From JAGOEX01 sp964630905 (GTDB lineage Bacteria; UBP6; UBA1177): a stretch of 64,000 bases of DNA. The position numbers and the translations under genes were made by a program. Position 1 is the stretch's first letter; each line of letters begins with the position of its first letter. The notes beneath the pieces are model-generated. The model did no database searches. It was not told the DNA's origin and was given only the letters and a program-made list of their open reading frames with translations. Of this stretch, positions 37,255 through 45,247 are shown one piece after another. The DNA lies in the NCBI GenBank assembly GCA_964630905.1, contig CAZVWR010000005.1, positions 43,659 through 107,658 on the forward strand, in the 5' to 3' direction.

Positions 37255-38292
37255 TCACAGAAACTTTTTAATTATTCCCAGAATCCCCTGTGCCCATGGA
37301 ACTCTGTGACTTGTTCCTGTCCCTTTTGCGATGTATGCCTTGTTGTCCTGATACCACTGATAGCTTCTGATAAGCGCCTGAGATTCATCATATTTGGGGT
37401 TCCAGCCGAGAATTTTGCGTGCTTTGTCAACTGAAACGAAGCTGTCTTTATGAGCTGTTCCGTAAACCCATTTGTAAAGGGGCGAAATGTGGAGCCATTC
37501 AAAAAGCATCAACGCCGGAATAACAAGACATACCGGCGTGTGGAGTATTGTTGAGCCGCTTCCTGCATATTCGCAAAGTGCTCCGAGATAGTCATTTGCA
37601 CTTAAATTGCTCACTGCACCGATGTTGAAAACTCCGTTTGCCAATTCATTTTGAGAAGTATATGCAAGATAGACCGCATCACAAAGATCATCGACTTCAA
37701 GAAGCTGATATCTGTTCTTTCCGTTGCCGATCATGGGGATCCTGTGCCCTTCCTCAACCCAGTTATAAAGGATCTGAAACACTCCCAAACGATGCGTTCC
37801 GATAAAAGTTTTGGGTCTGACTGTCGTTATAAAAAGCCCTTTGTCCCTGTATTCATTGCATATTTTCTCTGCCGCGATCTTAGATTCACCATAAGGACCG
37901 ACACCTATCATTTTGTCAGTTTCAAAAAGAGGATGATGGTCGGGAACTCCGTAAACCGCAGTTGAAGAGATCATGACAAATCTTTTGGTTTTGTGTTTAA
38001 AACAAAGCTCAAGCACATTTCTTGTTCCGTCAACATTTGTCGAAAATATCTCTTTTCTTTTTTCAAGGGGAAGTGCCGCCGCGGCATGGATCACAACATC
38101 ATTTTCAGATATCAGCTTATCCATTATTTCAGTGTCACGGACATCACCTTTAACCAGTTTTACAGACTTGTCATATTCAGATTTGTCATATTCGGCAATA
38201 TCAAGGAGAGTCACATTTTCGCCCATGTCGACACATTTTCTTGTCATGTGAAGACCGAAAAATCCGGCTCCTCCTGTTATAAGAACTTTCAT
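37255..38292 (-). CDS. NAD-dependent epimerase/dehydratase (extended SDR)
   Basis: 345 residues. N-terminal GGAGFFGLH nucleotide motif (7-15), SSTAVYG and a catalytic YGESK motif typical of sugar-nucleotide or 3-beta-HSD-like extended SDRs. Exact substrate not readable. It lies 12 bp after the UbiA-type gene and 12 bp before gmd, so a role in making a nucleotide or lipid-linked sugar is likely. The C-terminal part (WLHISPLYKWVYGTAHKDSFVSVDKARKILGW is split here only by name) holds the usual KARxxLGWxP end motif. Confidence 0.85.
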   Translation of the reverse strand: MKVLITGGAGFFGLHMTRKCVDMGENVTLLDIAEYDKSEYDKSVKLVKGDVRDTEIMDKLISENDVVIHAAAALPLEKRKEIFSTNVDGTRNVLELCFKHKTKRFVMISSTAVYGVPDHHPLFETDKMIGVGPYGESKIAAEKICNEYRDKGLFITTVRPKTFIGTHRLGVFQILYNWVEEGHRIPMIGNGKNRYQLLEVDDLCDAVYLAYTSQNELANGVFNIGAVSNLSANDYLGALCEYAGSGSTILHTPVCLVIPALMLFEWLHISPLYKWVYGTAHKDSFVSVDKARKILGWNPKYDESQALIRSYQWYQDNKAYIAKGTGTSHRVPWAQGILGIIKKFL

Positions 38293-38304
38293 CTTTTTCC
38301 TCCG

Positions 38305-39171
38305 TCAGTAAGCAAAATATAGGAACATTAAAAGCCATCCGAGAATCGTAAGCTGCAGAAACCTGTCCTTATAAACTATGTCGGTAGGGCTTCCGCTTTT
38401 ATGAAATACAAAAGTGAGCTGCATATATCTAAAAACGCCAAGAATTACAAAAAGGGAGGTAGCATAAAGATTTTCTGTCTGGAAATGGTTCTGAACTTTT
38501 GCATCAAGTGTGTAAAGAAGATATGAAACGATCAGTACCGCACTCATCACGCTCATAGCATTGTTAATGAATTCAATAGTATATCCTGATATTGATTTTC
38601 TAACCGCAACCCCTTTTTCAGCAAGCACCAGATCGTCTCTCCTTTTTGCAAAAGCGAGGAACAGGCTCATCAGAAATGTCATGATTATTATCCAGTGGGA
38701 AGGGTTAATCCCTTCGATCCCGCCGAAATGAGTTCCGGCAAGAAGACGAAGAAGAAAACCTGTTGAAACTATAAAAATATCAATAAGCGGAACATTTTTG
38801 AGTCCGAAAGAATATCCGATGTTCATCAGAATATAAAAACCGATGATCAGGAAAAGATTTAATCCTCCAAAATAAGAAACTGCAACAGCCGCAAGAAAAA
38901 GCAACACAGAAATGACCATTGCTTTTTTCACTGAAACTTTTCCGCTTGCAAGGGGGCGGTTCTTTTTTTCAGGGTGTGCTTTGTCTTTTTCTATATCTCT
39001 GATATCATTGACAATGTAAATGGTGCTTGCGGCAAAACAGAATGCGGCGAAAGCAATTAACGACTGTTTCAGCAGTGCAATATTGTTTATTTTCAAGGCG
39101 AAAAACAGAGGAAAGAACACCAGTAGATTCTTAATATATTGATGCGGTCTTAGAAGTTTAATAAAAGCCAT
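38305..39171 (-). CDS. UbiA-family prenyltransferase, decaprenyl-phosphate phosphoribosyltransferase-like
   Basis: 288 residues with eight to nine membrane helices. First aspartate motif NDIRDIEKDKAHPEKKNRPLASG (about 55-76), second AFAKRRDDL. The opening LLRPHQYIKNLLVFFPLFFA and these motifs match the branch of UbiA that moves phosphoribose onto a polyprenyl phosphate (DPPR synthase) better than ubiquinone or haem O enzymes. First gene of the reverse operon, with a good promoter at 39201-39228. The other enzymes of ribose-to-arabinose conversion are not in the window. Confidence 0.82.
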   Translation of the reverse strand: MAFIKLLRPHQYIKNLLVFFPLFFALKINNIALLKQSLIAFAAFCFAASTIYIVNDIRDIEKDKAHPEKKNRPLASGKVSVKKAMVISVLLFLAAVAVSYFGGLNLFLIIGFYILMNIGYSFGLKNVPLIDIFIVSTGFLLRLLAGTHFGGIEGINPSHWIIIMTFLMSLFLAFAKRRDDLVLAEKGVAVRKSISGYTIEFINNAMSVMSAVLIVSYLLYTLDAKVQNHFQTENLYATSLFVILGVFRYMQLTFVFHKSGSPTDIVYKDRFLQLTILGWLLMFLYFAY

Positions 39172-39200
39172 GATTGTTCACCAAACAAAAAAACTGTGGA

Positions 39201-39228
39201 ATTATAACCCCAAGAGATTCAGAGTCAA
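39201..39228 (-). promoter_or_regulatory. Sigma-70-type promoter of the UbiA-gmd operon
   Basis: Minus strand: TTGACT (39228-39223), 16-bp spacer, perfect TATAAT (39206-39201), 30 bases before the start at 39171. Confidence 0.65.
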
Positions 39229-39332
39229 AAATAACTGGAAATCTTCATTTTCTTATTATTTACAAATGGTTGTAAAAATATTTAATTTTGGTAACATTTG
39301 GAGTTACTTTAACCTCAGATGAGGGGGTGAAT

Positions 39333-41849
39333 ATGCTGAAAATTGAAATTGCGGTGGTGGTGATACTTATCGCTGCGGCACTGATCGGTGTTTCAATGAA
39401 AAAGAATGAAAGAGTTGAGGTAAAAACCATGGAAGGGATGACTGTTGCAAAATATTTTGAAACTCTTGATGGAAAAAATGTAAAATGTACTTTGTGTCCG
39501 CACTACTGCAAACTTGGTGACGGGCAGACAGGTCTTTGCAAAGCAAGGAAAAATATCGGCGGAAAACTTTATGCGCTGACTTATGGCAAACCTGTTGCGA
39601 TCAATGTCGATCCTATTGAAAAGAAACCTCTTTTTCATTTTCTCTACGGGTCAAAAACTTTTTCCATAGGCTGTGCCGGATGCAATCTTCACTGCAATTT
39701 CTGTCAGAACTGGACAATTTCTCAAAGCTCTCCGGATAATGTGCCGTTTGAAGCGATGACTCCGTCACAAGTTATTGAAAAAACTATCGAAAGCGGAAGT
39801 CAGTCAGTCGCTTTCACTTATAATGAACCCATTATTTTTTATGAATTCATGCTTGAAACGGCGAAACTTGCAAAAGAAAAAGGACTGAAAACTGTAATGG
39901 TAACAAACGGTTTTATAAATCAGGAACCGCTTCGTGAGCTTGCCAAATATATTGATGCCGCAAATGTTGATCTTAAAGGATTTAGCGAAAAATTTTATAA
40001 GGAATATACGACTGCTTCTTTAAAACCGGTTCTTGAAACAATAAAAACTTTTTATGAAATGGGTGTTTTTATTGAGATAACAAACCTTCTCATTCCAAAG
40101 GCAAATGACACTGAAAAAGAGATAAAAGAGCTTGTAAACTGGGTAAAAGAAAATACCGGCACTCAAACGCCGCTCCATTTTTCAAGGTTCTTTCCGGCTT
40201 ACAAACTCAAAGACAGACCCCCTACTCCGGTTGAAACTGTTGAAAACGCAAGAAAAATCGCTCTTGATGCAGGTATGAAATTTGTCTATACCGGAAACCT
40301 GAGAACTGAAAACAGCGAAGACACGATCTGCCCTCACTGCGGAAAAAAGGTTGTTGACAGATCAGGATTTGAGATCATTTCTGAAAATATAAATAACGGA
40401 AAATGCGGTTACTGCGGAGGTGAAATACACGGAATGTGGGAAAAGAAACTTGTGCGGAAACCGGCAGTTGCCGGAATGTGGTATCCAAATAACAGGAACG
40501 AACTTCAGAAAATGCTTGAAAACCTTGATAAAAAACCTTGCCCTGAATTTAAAAGCAGTAACAGAAAAATTGCAGGTCTTATTGCTCCTCACGCCGGATT
40601 TGTTTACAGCGGGCCAACTGCAGCTTGCGGGTTTAAGCAACTTAAAGATCACAAATATCAAAGGGTTATCCTTATTGGAACAAGCCACAAATATAGAGCT
40701 GATTTGATTTCTGTTTTTGACGGAACTGAAGCGGAAACTCCGCTTGGAAACTTAAAAATTGATACCGGTTTTTCAAAAGCGCTAATATCAAGTGACCCGG
40801 CAATTCAGTTTGTGCCGCAGATTCATGAAAAAGAACATTCACTCGAAGCGATGCTGCCGTTCATAAAGTTCTATCTCGGGGAGGTCGAGATCGTTTTGGT
40901 TCTTGCATCAACTGAAAATGAAAAACTGCTTGAATCCGCTGGAATTACAATCGCAAACCTCATCAAAGCCGATTCAAAAAGCACCCTCGTTCTTGCAAGC
41001 ACAGACATGTCCCATTATCACCCTTATGACGAAGCTGTAAAAATGGATAGAAACACAATTTCGATAATAGAATCAGGTGATTACTCAAAGCTTAAAAAAT
41101 CAGTAAATGACAAAAAATGTGAGCTCTGCGGACACGATTCATTAATCTCTTTTTTTACTGCCATGAAAGAACTCAAAGCAAATAAGGGACGGCTTGTGAA
41201 ATATGAAAACAGCGGGGATGCCGTTCCAAGATCAAAAACTCAGGGAGTTGTCGGATATATGTCAATGATCTTTGAAACGAATGAGGAGATATCAATGAAT
41301 TACTATGATGACAAAGAAAGAAAATATATGCTTGAACTTGCAAGGAATTCAATAGTTTATGCTTTGAAAAACAAAAAAGAGTTTACCCCTGAAAAACCGT
41401 CTGACCCCAAACTTAACGAACAGAGATCAGTGTTTGTCACACTCAAAATTGACGGAGAATTAAGAGGATGTATCGGCTCAATGGTTGCAACAGAACCGCT
41501 TTATCAGGCAGTAGCAGGAATGGCGTTTGGCGCCGCATTTGAAGATCCGCGGTTTTCTCCCGTCACAGAAAATGATCTTAAACTCATAGATGTCGAAGTG
41601 TCCGTCCTCACACCAATGCAGAAAGTATCATCCTGGAAAGAATTAAAGATCGGAATTGACGGCGTCTGGATCAAAAAAGGATACCGCTCAGGAGTATTTC
41701 TCCCCCAAGTCGCAACCGAAACCGGCTGGGATCTTGAAACCTTTCTCTCCAACCTCTGCTCACACAAAGCAGGACTCCCCGCCGACTGCTACAAAGACCC
41801 AACCACCGAAATCTATAAGTATCAGGTGGAGCTGTTTGGGGAGAAATGA
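39333..41849 (+). CDS. Membrane-anchored AmmeMemoRadiSam triple fusion (radical SAM + Memo + AMMECR1)
   Basis: 838 residues from the ATG at 39333, behind GAGGGGGTG; an earlier in-frame start at 39288 has no RBS. Order: membrane helix (about 5-22); KCTLCPHYC...GLCKAR motif and radical SAM domain with Cys117-x3-Cys121-x2-Cys124 (about 45-330); a zinc-ribbon-like CPHCG...CGYCGG (about 333-368); Memo domain (about 372-650) with APHAGFVYSG, GTSH, STDMSHYHPY and CGHD; and AMMECR1 domain (about 656-838) with LRGCIGS. The three families co-occur as the AmmeMemoRadiSam system, whose reaction is unknown. Having all three plus a membrane anchor in one chain argues for a single complex at the membrane. 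The last 53 bp are duplicated downstream. Confidence 0.92.
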   Translation: MLKIEIAVVVILIAAALIGVSMKKNERVEVKTMEGMTVAKYFETLDGKNVKCTLCPHYCKLGDGQTGLCKARKNIGGKLYALTYGKPVAINVDPIEKKPLFHFLYGSKTFSIGCAGCNLHCNFCQNWTISQSSPDNVPFEAMTPSQVIEKTIESGSQSVAFTYNEPIIFYEFMLETAKLAKEKGLKTVMVTNGFINQEPLRELAKYIDAANVDLKGFSEKFYKEYTTASLKPVLETIKTFYEMGVFIEITNLLIPKANDTEKEIKELVNWVKENTGTQTPLHFSRFFPAYKLKDRPPTPVETVENARKIALDAGMKFVYTGNLRTENSEDTICPHCGKKVVDRSGFEIISENINNGKCGYCGGEIHGMWEKKLVRKPAVAGMWYPNNRNELQKMLENLDKKPCPEFKSSNRKIAGLIAPHAGFVYSGPTAACGFKQLKDHKYQRVILIGTSHKYRADLISVFDGTEAETPLGNLKIDTGFSKALISSDPAIQFVPQIHEKEHSLEAMLPFIKFYLGEVEIVLVLASTENEKLLESAGITIANLIKADSKSTLVLASTDMSHYHPYDEAVKMDRNTISIIESGDYSKLKKSVNDKKCELCGHDSLISFFTAMKELKANKGRLVKYENSGDAVPRSKTQGVVGYMSMIFETNEEISMNYYDDKERKYMLELARNSIVYALKNKKEFTPEKPSDPKLNEQRSVFVTLKIDGELRGCIGSMVATEPLYQAVAGMAFGAAFEDPRFSPVTENDLKLIDVEVSVLTPMQKVSSWKELKIGIDGVWIKKGYRSGVFLPQVATETGWDLETFLSNLCSHKAGLPADCYKDPTTEIYKYQVELFGEK
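41793..41845 (+). repeat. 53-bp direct repeat, copy 1 (3' end of AmmeMemoRadiSam gene)
   Basis: Encodes the C-terminal KDPTTEIYKYQVELFGE plus part of the last codon. Exact copy at 43000-43052. Behaves like an attachment-site-type repeat flanking the DUF1016 gene. Codons here (GTG, GAG, GGG) are less A-rich than in most of the gene, which would fit a tail supplied by an incoming element. Confidence 0.95.
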
Positions 41850-41880
41850 GAAATTTTATTATATAAGCGGAGATGGTTTA

Positions 41881-42975
41881 ATGGAAAACAACCTTAATTT
41901 TGATTCATTACTAAATTCAATTAAGCAGGCCGACAGTTCTTTTAAAACCAATGCATTAAAAGCTGTCAATGTCGGACTCACACTTCGAAACTGGATTATT
42001 GGTTATCATATTTCAGAATATGAACTTAATGGCGCAGATCGAGCTAAATATGGCGATAATCTCCTTATTAACCTCTCAAAAGAGCTTAAAACTTTTGGTG
42101 TCAGTTCCACCGGGAAAAGGCAACTTTACAATTATCATAGATTTTACAACACTTATTCTCACATTGTGCGGACACTACCCGCACAATTTCAAAATCTTAT
42201 TGGTGTTGGTAATGCTGATTCTGAAAAAGTGCGGACAGTGTCCACACAATTTGAAAACAATCCACAAGAAATGATCTTGGCTCTTTCTTATTCTCATTTT
42301 GAACTTCTTATAGCAATTAATGATCAGATGAAAAGATTTTTCTATGAAGTTGAAGCTATGCGTGGCGGTTGGTCGGTAAGAGAACTCGAACGGCAGATCA
42401 ACAGTCTTTATTATGAACGGAGCGGCCTTTCAAAAAACAAGAAAAAGCTTTCGGAATTAACGCACTTGAAAGCAGAAAAAGAAACAGCTGAACTTATTAT
42501 TCGAGACCCTTATGTTTTTGAATTTATTGGCTTAAAAGCAAAGGAAATCATGAGCGAATCTAATCTTGAAGATGAACTTTTAGATAAAATCCAGGATTTT
42601 CTGCTTGAGATGGGACATGGTTTCTGCTTTGAAGCAAGACAAAAAAGAATTCTTATCGGAGATGAGCACTTTTTCATTGATCTTGTTTTTTATCACCGAA
42701 TTTTAAAATGCCATGTAATTATAGAGTTAAAACTTGCAAAGTTTAAACAGGAAAATATCAGTCAGCTTAACACTTATGTAAACTGGTTTAAGAAGAAAAT
42801 GATGACAGAAGGTGATAATCCACCAATCGGCATTTTGCTATGCACGGCAAAAAATCATGCACTTGTTGAATTTGCTCTCGCAGGAATGGACAACAGTCTT
42901 TTTGTGTCAAAATATCAGCTTGAATTACCCAAAAAGGAGGAAATGGAAAAATTTATTCTATCGCAAACAAGATAA
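41881..42975 (+). CDS. DUF1016 (YhcG-type) PD-(D/E)XK nuclease
   Basis: 364 residues from the ATG at 41881; the frame is open further upstream only because it reads the neighbour's tail out of frame. N-terminal DUF1016_N helical domain (LRNWIIGYHISEYE, YGDNLLINLSKELK, LSYSHFELLIAI; about 20-190) and a C-terminal nuclease domain (DPYVFEFIGL, EMGHGFCFEARQ, FFIDLVFYHRILKCHVIIELKLAKF; about 215-364) with the D-x(n)-E-x-K core. Family members occur in defence- and mobile-element contexts; one function is not established. It is the only gene between two exact 53-bp repeats. A truncated relative lies at 56944. Confidence 0.9.
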   Translation: MENNLNFDSLLNSIKQADSSFKTNALKAVNVGLTLRNWIIGYHISEYELNGADRAKYGDNLLINLSKELKTFGVSSTGKRQLYNYHRFYNTYSHIVRTLPAQFQNLIGVGNADSEKVRTVSTQFENNPQEMILALSYSHFELLIAINDQMKRFFYEVEAMRGGWSVRELERQINSLYYERSGLSKNKKKLSELTHLKAEKETAELIIRDPYVFEFIGLKAKEIMSESNLEDELLDKIQDFLLEMGHGFCFEARQKRILIGDEHFFIDLVFYHRILKCHVIIELKLAKFKQENISQLNTYVNWFKKKMMTEGDNPPIGILLCTAKNHALVEFALAGMDNSLFVSKYQLELPKKEEMEKFILSQTR

Positions 42976-42999
42976 AATAGTGAATAAAAACAATGTCAT

Positions 43000-43052
43000 A
43001 AAGACCCAACCACCGAAATCTATAAGTATCAGGTGGAGCTGTTTGGGGAGAA
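43000..43052 (+). repeat. 53-bp direct repeat, copy 2
   Basis: Exact copy of 41793-41845 at an offset of 1207 bp. Followed by GTAG, so the frame would end K-stop just like the gene, but there is no start codon and an in-frame TAA lies at 42985-42987: an orphan gene tail. Confidence 0.95.
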
Positions 43053-43074
43053 GTAGTTTTCCTTTCACCAATCC

Positions 43075-43416
43075 TCAGATTAAAATATATTTTACATCCG
43101 GATGCTTATAAAAATATGACAACCATTGTTGAATATTTTTTTCTGTTTCCACACTTTGTTTCATCTGCACTGTATATGACCACTCTTTCGGTTTCCATCT
43201 GATACGAATCCAACCTTGAAGTATGAGTTTTTTCATTATTTCTTCTCTTGCTTTTCCTTCAAGACCCAGAGGTTCATCATGTTTTTTATAAAGCGATCTG
43301 ATCTCTTCTATATTAAATCCAAAAAGCTCCGGCGTTTTTATAACTTCATCAATATGGGTAGTTTTGACTGTTATTACTTCACCGTCAGGGGCTATCCAGT
43401 ATGCTTCTCTTCTCAT
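43075..43416 (-). CDS. Unknown protein paired with HTH gene
   Basis: 113 residues, starting inside the stop of the preceding gene (ATGA overlap), so the two are translated together. No family recognised. It opens with AYWIAPDGEVITV, a helix-forming middle and Trp-rich beta-like part (GWIRIRWKPKEWSYTVQM). It begins 22 bp from the second 53-bp repeat, on the opposite strand. Cargo of the island; function not assigned. Confidence 0.5.
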   Translation of the reverse strand: MRREAYWIAPDGEVITVKTTHIDEVIKTPELFGFNIEEIRSLYKKHDEPLGLEGKAREEIMKKLILQGWIRIRWKPKEWSYTVQMKQSVETEKNIQQWLSYFYKHPDVKYILI

Positions 43417-43904
43417 GATTCTGCTCCATGATATTTTCTGTCTATTATATATTTCCCCTCCGGTTCAACAACATAACTCAAATCACGGTTTATCCAAAGC
43501 CGCACAGTCTGTTTAATGGTTTTTGCAAGTCCGATTGAATATGAAATATATCCATCAACTCCGCTAATTTCTTCAGGAATTGCATAATTCTTTCCAAAAC
43601 AGCTTCCAAGTCGCACTGAAATGTGGGGTTTAAACGGAGACAGAGTTTTTCTATACTCAAGAAGCAGTTTTTTCTCTTCAAATTCACATCGTTTCCGGTC
43701 AAATTCAGGAATTTCAAGAATGTCACATATCCTTGAAATAAGTGGCTCTTCAATTATTCCGTTCTCGATCTGCTCGATCTGCCAAATCCCCCGACCCATA
43801 TTGCTAAAACCAAGCATTTTTGCCAGCTCCTTCCTTGTCAGCTTTTTGTACTCGAATCTCTGTTTTTGAATTAATTTGCCTAATAAGTTTGAATGAGATT
43901 TCAC
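43413..43904 (-). CDS. Helix-turn-helix protein with unknown C-terminal domain
   Basis: 163 residues from a GTG at 43904, chosen because AAGGAGG stands 6 bases before it; the ATG at 43955 has no RBS. The N-terminal 65 residues look like an XRE-type DNA-binding domain (LGKLIQKQRFEYKKLTRKELAKMLGF...IEQIENG...ISRICDILEIPEF). The C-terminal 90 residues (HISVRLGSCFGKNYAIPEE...GLAKTIKQTVRLWINRDLSYVVEPEGKY) are not recognised. It may regulate its own two-gene unit. Confidence 0.6.
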   Translation of the reverse strand: MKSHSNLLGKLIQKQRFEYKKLTRKELAKMLGFSNMGRGIWQIEQIENGIIEEPLISRICDILEIPEFDRKRCEFEEKKLLLEYRKTLSPFKPHISVRLGSCFGKNYAIPEEISGVDGYISYSIGLAKTIKQTVRLWINRDLSYVVEPEGKYIIDRKYHGAES

Positions 43905-43975
43905 CGGATTCCTCCTTTTAGCAGTTTTTATAAAGCGCCCGCAAGCTGAAGACAAATCGGCACTACATATTTATT

Positions 43976-44290
43976 TTAACCTTTAAATTTATTTAATTCA
44001 ATGTATCTCACTATCTTATCTAGTCCTTTTTTTATAAATCTGTTCATTTTTTTTCTGTTTTTCAACAATTCAACAATATATGGAGAAACTGCATAGTAAA
44101 AACCTACAAAAACTTTCCCAAACCAATTATTCAGCAAAACTTCATCTCGATATCTTCTTAATATAGTAACTTCTTTTGCATCGTAGCTTCCATAAACCAT
44201 TGTAGCAATGTAACATTTGCCATTAATCAATGCGGCCTGTACTCCCATGAGAAATGGATCAGTACCATTGTTGTTTTTGTTATTGCTCAT
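43976..44290 (-). CDS. CFI-box-CTERM domain protein
   Basis: 104 residues. Residues about 25-75 match the CFI-box-CTERM pattern: CYIATMVYGSYDAKEV, LRRYRDEVLLNNWFGKVFVGFYYAVSPYI. This short domain is normally found at the C-terminus of varied bacterial proteins; here it forms almost the whole protein, with a lysine-rich end. Molecular role unknown. The start overlaps the stop of the upstream gene by four bases, so it is made together with the 191-residue protein. Confidence 0.72.
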   Translation of the reverse strand: MSNNKNNNGTDPFLMGVQAALINGKCYIATMVYGSYDAKEVTILRRYRDEVLLNNWFGKVFVGFYYAVSPYIVELLKNRKKMNRFIKKGLDKIVRYIELNKFKG

Positions 44291-44862
44291 TTTCCACTCC
44301 TCGTAAAAGATTTTTTGATTTTACATAAATTTACAAAGCTCAACTCTTTCAATTCCGAAAACCCCGCATCATTTTCATCAAAAGTTGTTTCAAAATGTCT
44401 TGAGCATTCTTTTAATGATTTGAATCTTCTGGAATATAGCTTTTTGTTGGTAAGAATCTTTATGAACTCGTATCTGTTAATTTCTTCCGACACATTTAAT
44501 TTGCCATTATAAATTGAATAGTGTGGTACCTCAATGTTAAATGATTTTATTATCTTAGAATAGACCTCAGATGACTTTATTCTGTTATTTTCATGATAAA
44601 GTAAACGAGGTATTGAGCTGTTGAAGACAATTAAGAAATAGTCATCATGTTTTAACTTTTCTTCAACAGGTAGCTCTTGAATTATTAATTGAAGATTCAT
44701 TAGCTCAAAAAGTGGTCGCAGTAAATCAACTTCAGTCAAATAGTTTTCTCCATAGTAAATCACTTTTAAATACCTTTTTCTGGATTTAAAAGCATCTAAA
44801 ATATCCTTGGGTTTTAAATCAAAAGATAAATCATCTAGGAAGAAGCTTTTAATATTGTTCAT
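44287..44862 (-). CDS. Unknown island protein upstream of the CFI-box gene
   Basis: 191 residues with no signal peptide and no recognised family. Alternating strand and helix pattern (RKRYLKVIYYGENYLTEVDLL; DDYFLIVFNSSIPRLLYHENN) suggests a small globular alpha/beta protein, possibly Toprim- or Rossmann-like but without visible catalytic motifs. AGGAG precedes the ATG. It forms an ATGA-coupled pair with the CFI-box gene and is divergent from an XRE regulator across a 160-bp region with repeated GGATAC sites. Confidence 0.5.
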   Translation of the reverse strand: MNNIKSFFLDDLSFDLKPKDILDAFKSRKRYLKVIYYGENYLTEVDLLRPLFELMNLQLIIQELPVEEKLKHDDYFLIVFNSSIPRLLYHENNRIKSSEVYSKIIKSFNIEVPHYSIYNGKLNVSEEINRYEFIKILTNKKLYSRRFKSLKECSRHFETTFDENDAGFSELKELSFVNLCKIKKSFTRSGK

Positions 44863-44938
44863 TGTTTTCTCCTGAATTGGGTTTTTCCATTAAACAAAAT
44901 ATTCCCATGAATTTTTCAAAACTTAACAACAGCATTGT

Positions 44939-45022
44939 ACACTAAAGGATACCAACAAAAAAGTCAAGAAATGTGCATCATCGGATACATACAAAGAAGT
45001 TTTACAATGATATTATTTTTTT
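44939..45022. promoter_or_regulatory. Divergent promoters with repeated GGATAC sites
   Basis: Minus strand: TTGACT (44967-44962), 17-bp spacer, weak TAGTGT (44944-44939) for the pair 44862-43976. Plus strand: TATTAT at 45011-45016, six bases before the ATG at 45023, with no RBS, so the XRE message is probably leaderless. GGATAC occurs at 44947-44952 (inside the minus-strand spacer) and at 44983-44988 (at the -35 position of the plus promoter), both fit places for repression by the XRE protein. Confidence 0.4.
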
Positions 45023-45247
45023 ATGAAAGCTCGTGAATTGTTTGGAAAACGGGTTTTAACCCTTAGGAAGTCTCAATCTTTAACACAAAATGATCTTGCA
45101 TTCAAGTCTGGCTTGGGAAGAGAATACATTAGTACAGTTGAATGCGGAAAAAGGAACATTTCCATTAATGCAATTGAAAAGATTGCTGATGCATTGAATG
45201 TTTCAATAAAAGAGCTTTTTGATTTTGAAGATTATTTGTCCCATTGA
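45023..45247 (+). CDS. XRE-family regulator, controller-protein-like
   Basis: 74 residues: a single HTH domain (LTQNDLAFKSGLGREYISTVECGKRNISINAIEKIADAL is the core, split here as LTQNDLAFKSG and GREYISTVECGKRN). The YIS-x-x-E-x-G-x-RN pattern is typical of small phage-type repressors and of restriction-modification controller proteins. The ATG has no RBS and probably starts a leaderless message. Its 3' end overlaps the convergent HigA-like gene by 16 bp. Likely regulates itself and the divergent pair. Confidence 0.8.
   Translation: MKARELFGKRVLTLRKSQSLTQNDLAFKSGLGREYISTVECGKRNISINAIEKIADALNVSIKELFDFEDYLSH

Noticed and set aside
41881..42975. DUF1016 gene as a functional partner in an AmmeMemoRadiSam operon
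   Set aside because: The flanking 53-bp repeats show that it was inserted.
42812..43111. Separate small gene over the second 53-bp repeat
   Set aside because: It reads the DUF1016 end and the gene tail in the wrong frame; the same wrong-frame peptide appears before 41881, simply reflecting the repeat.
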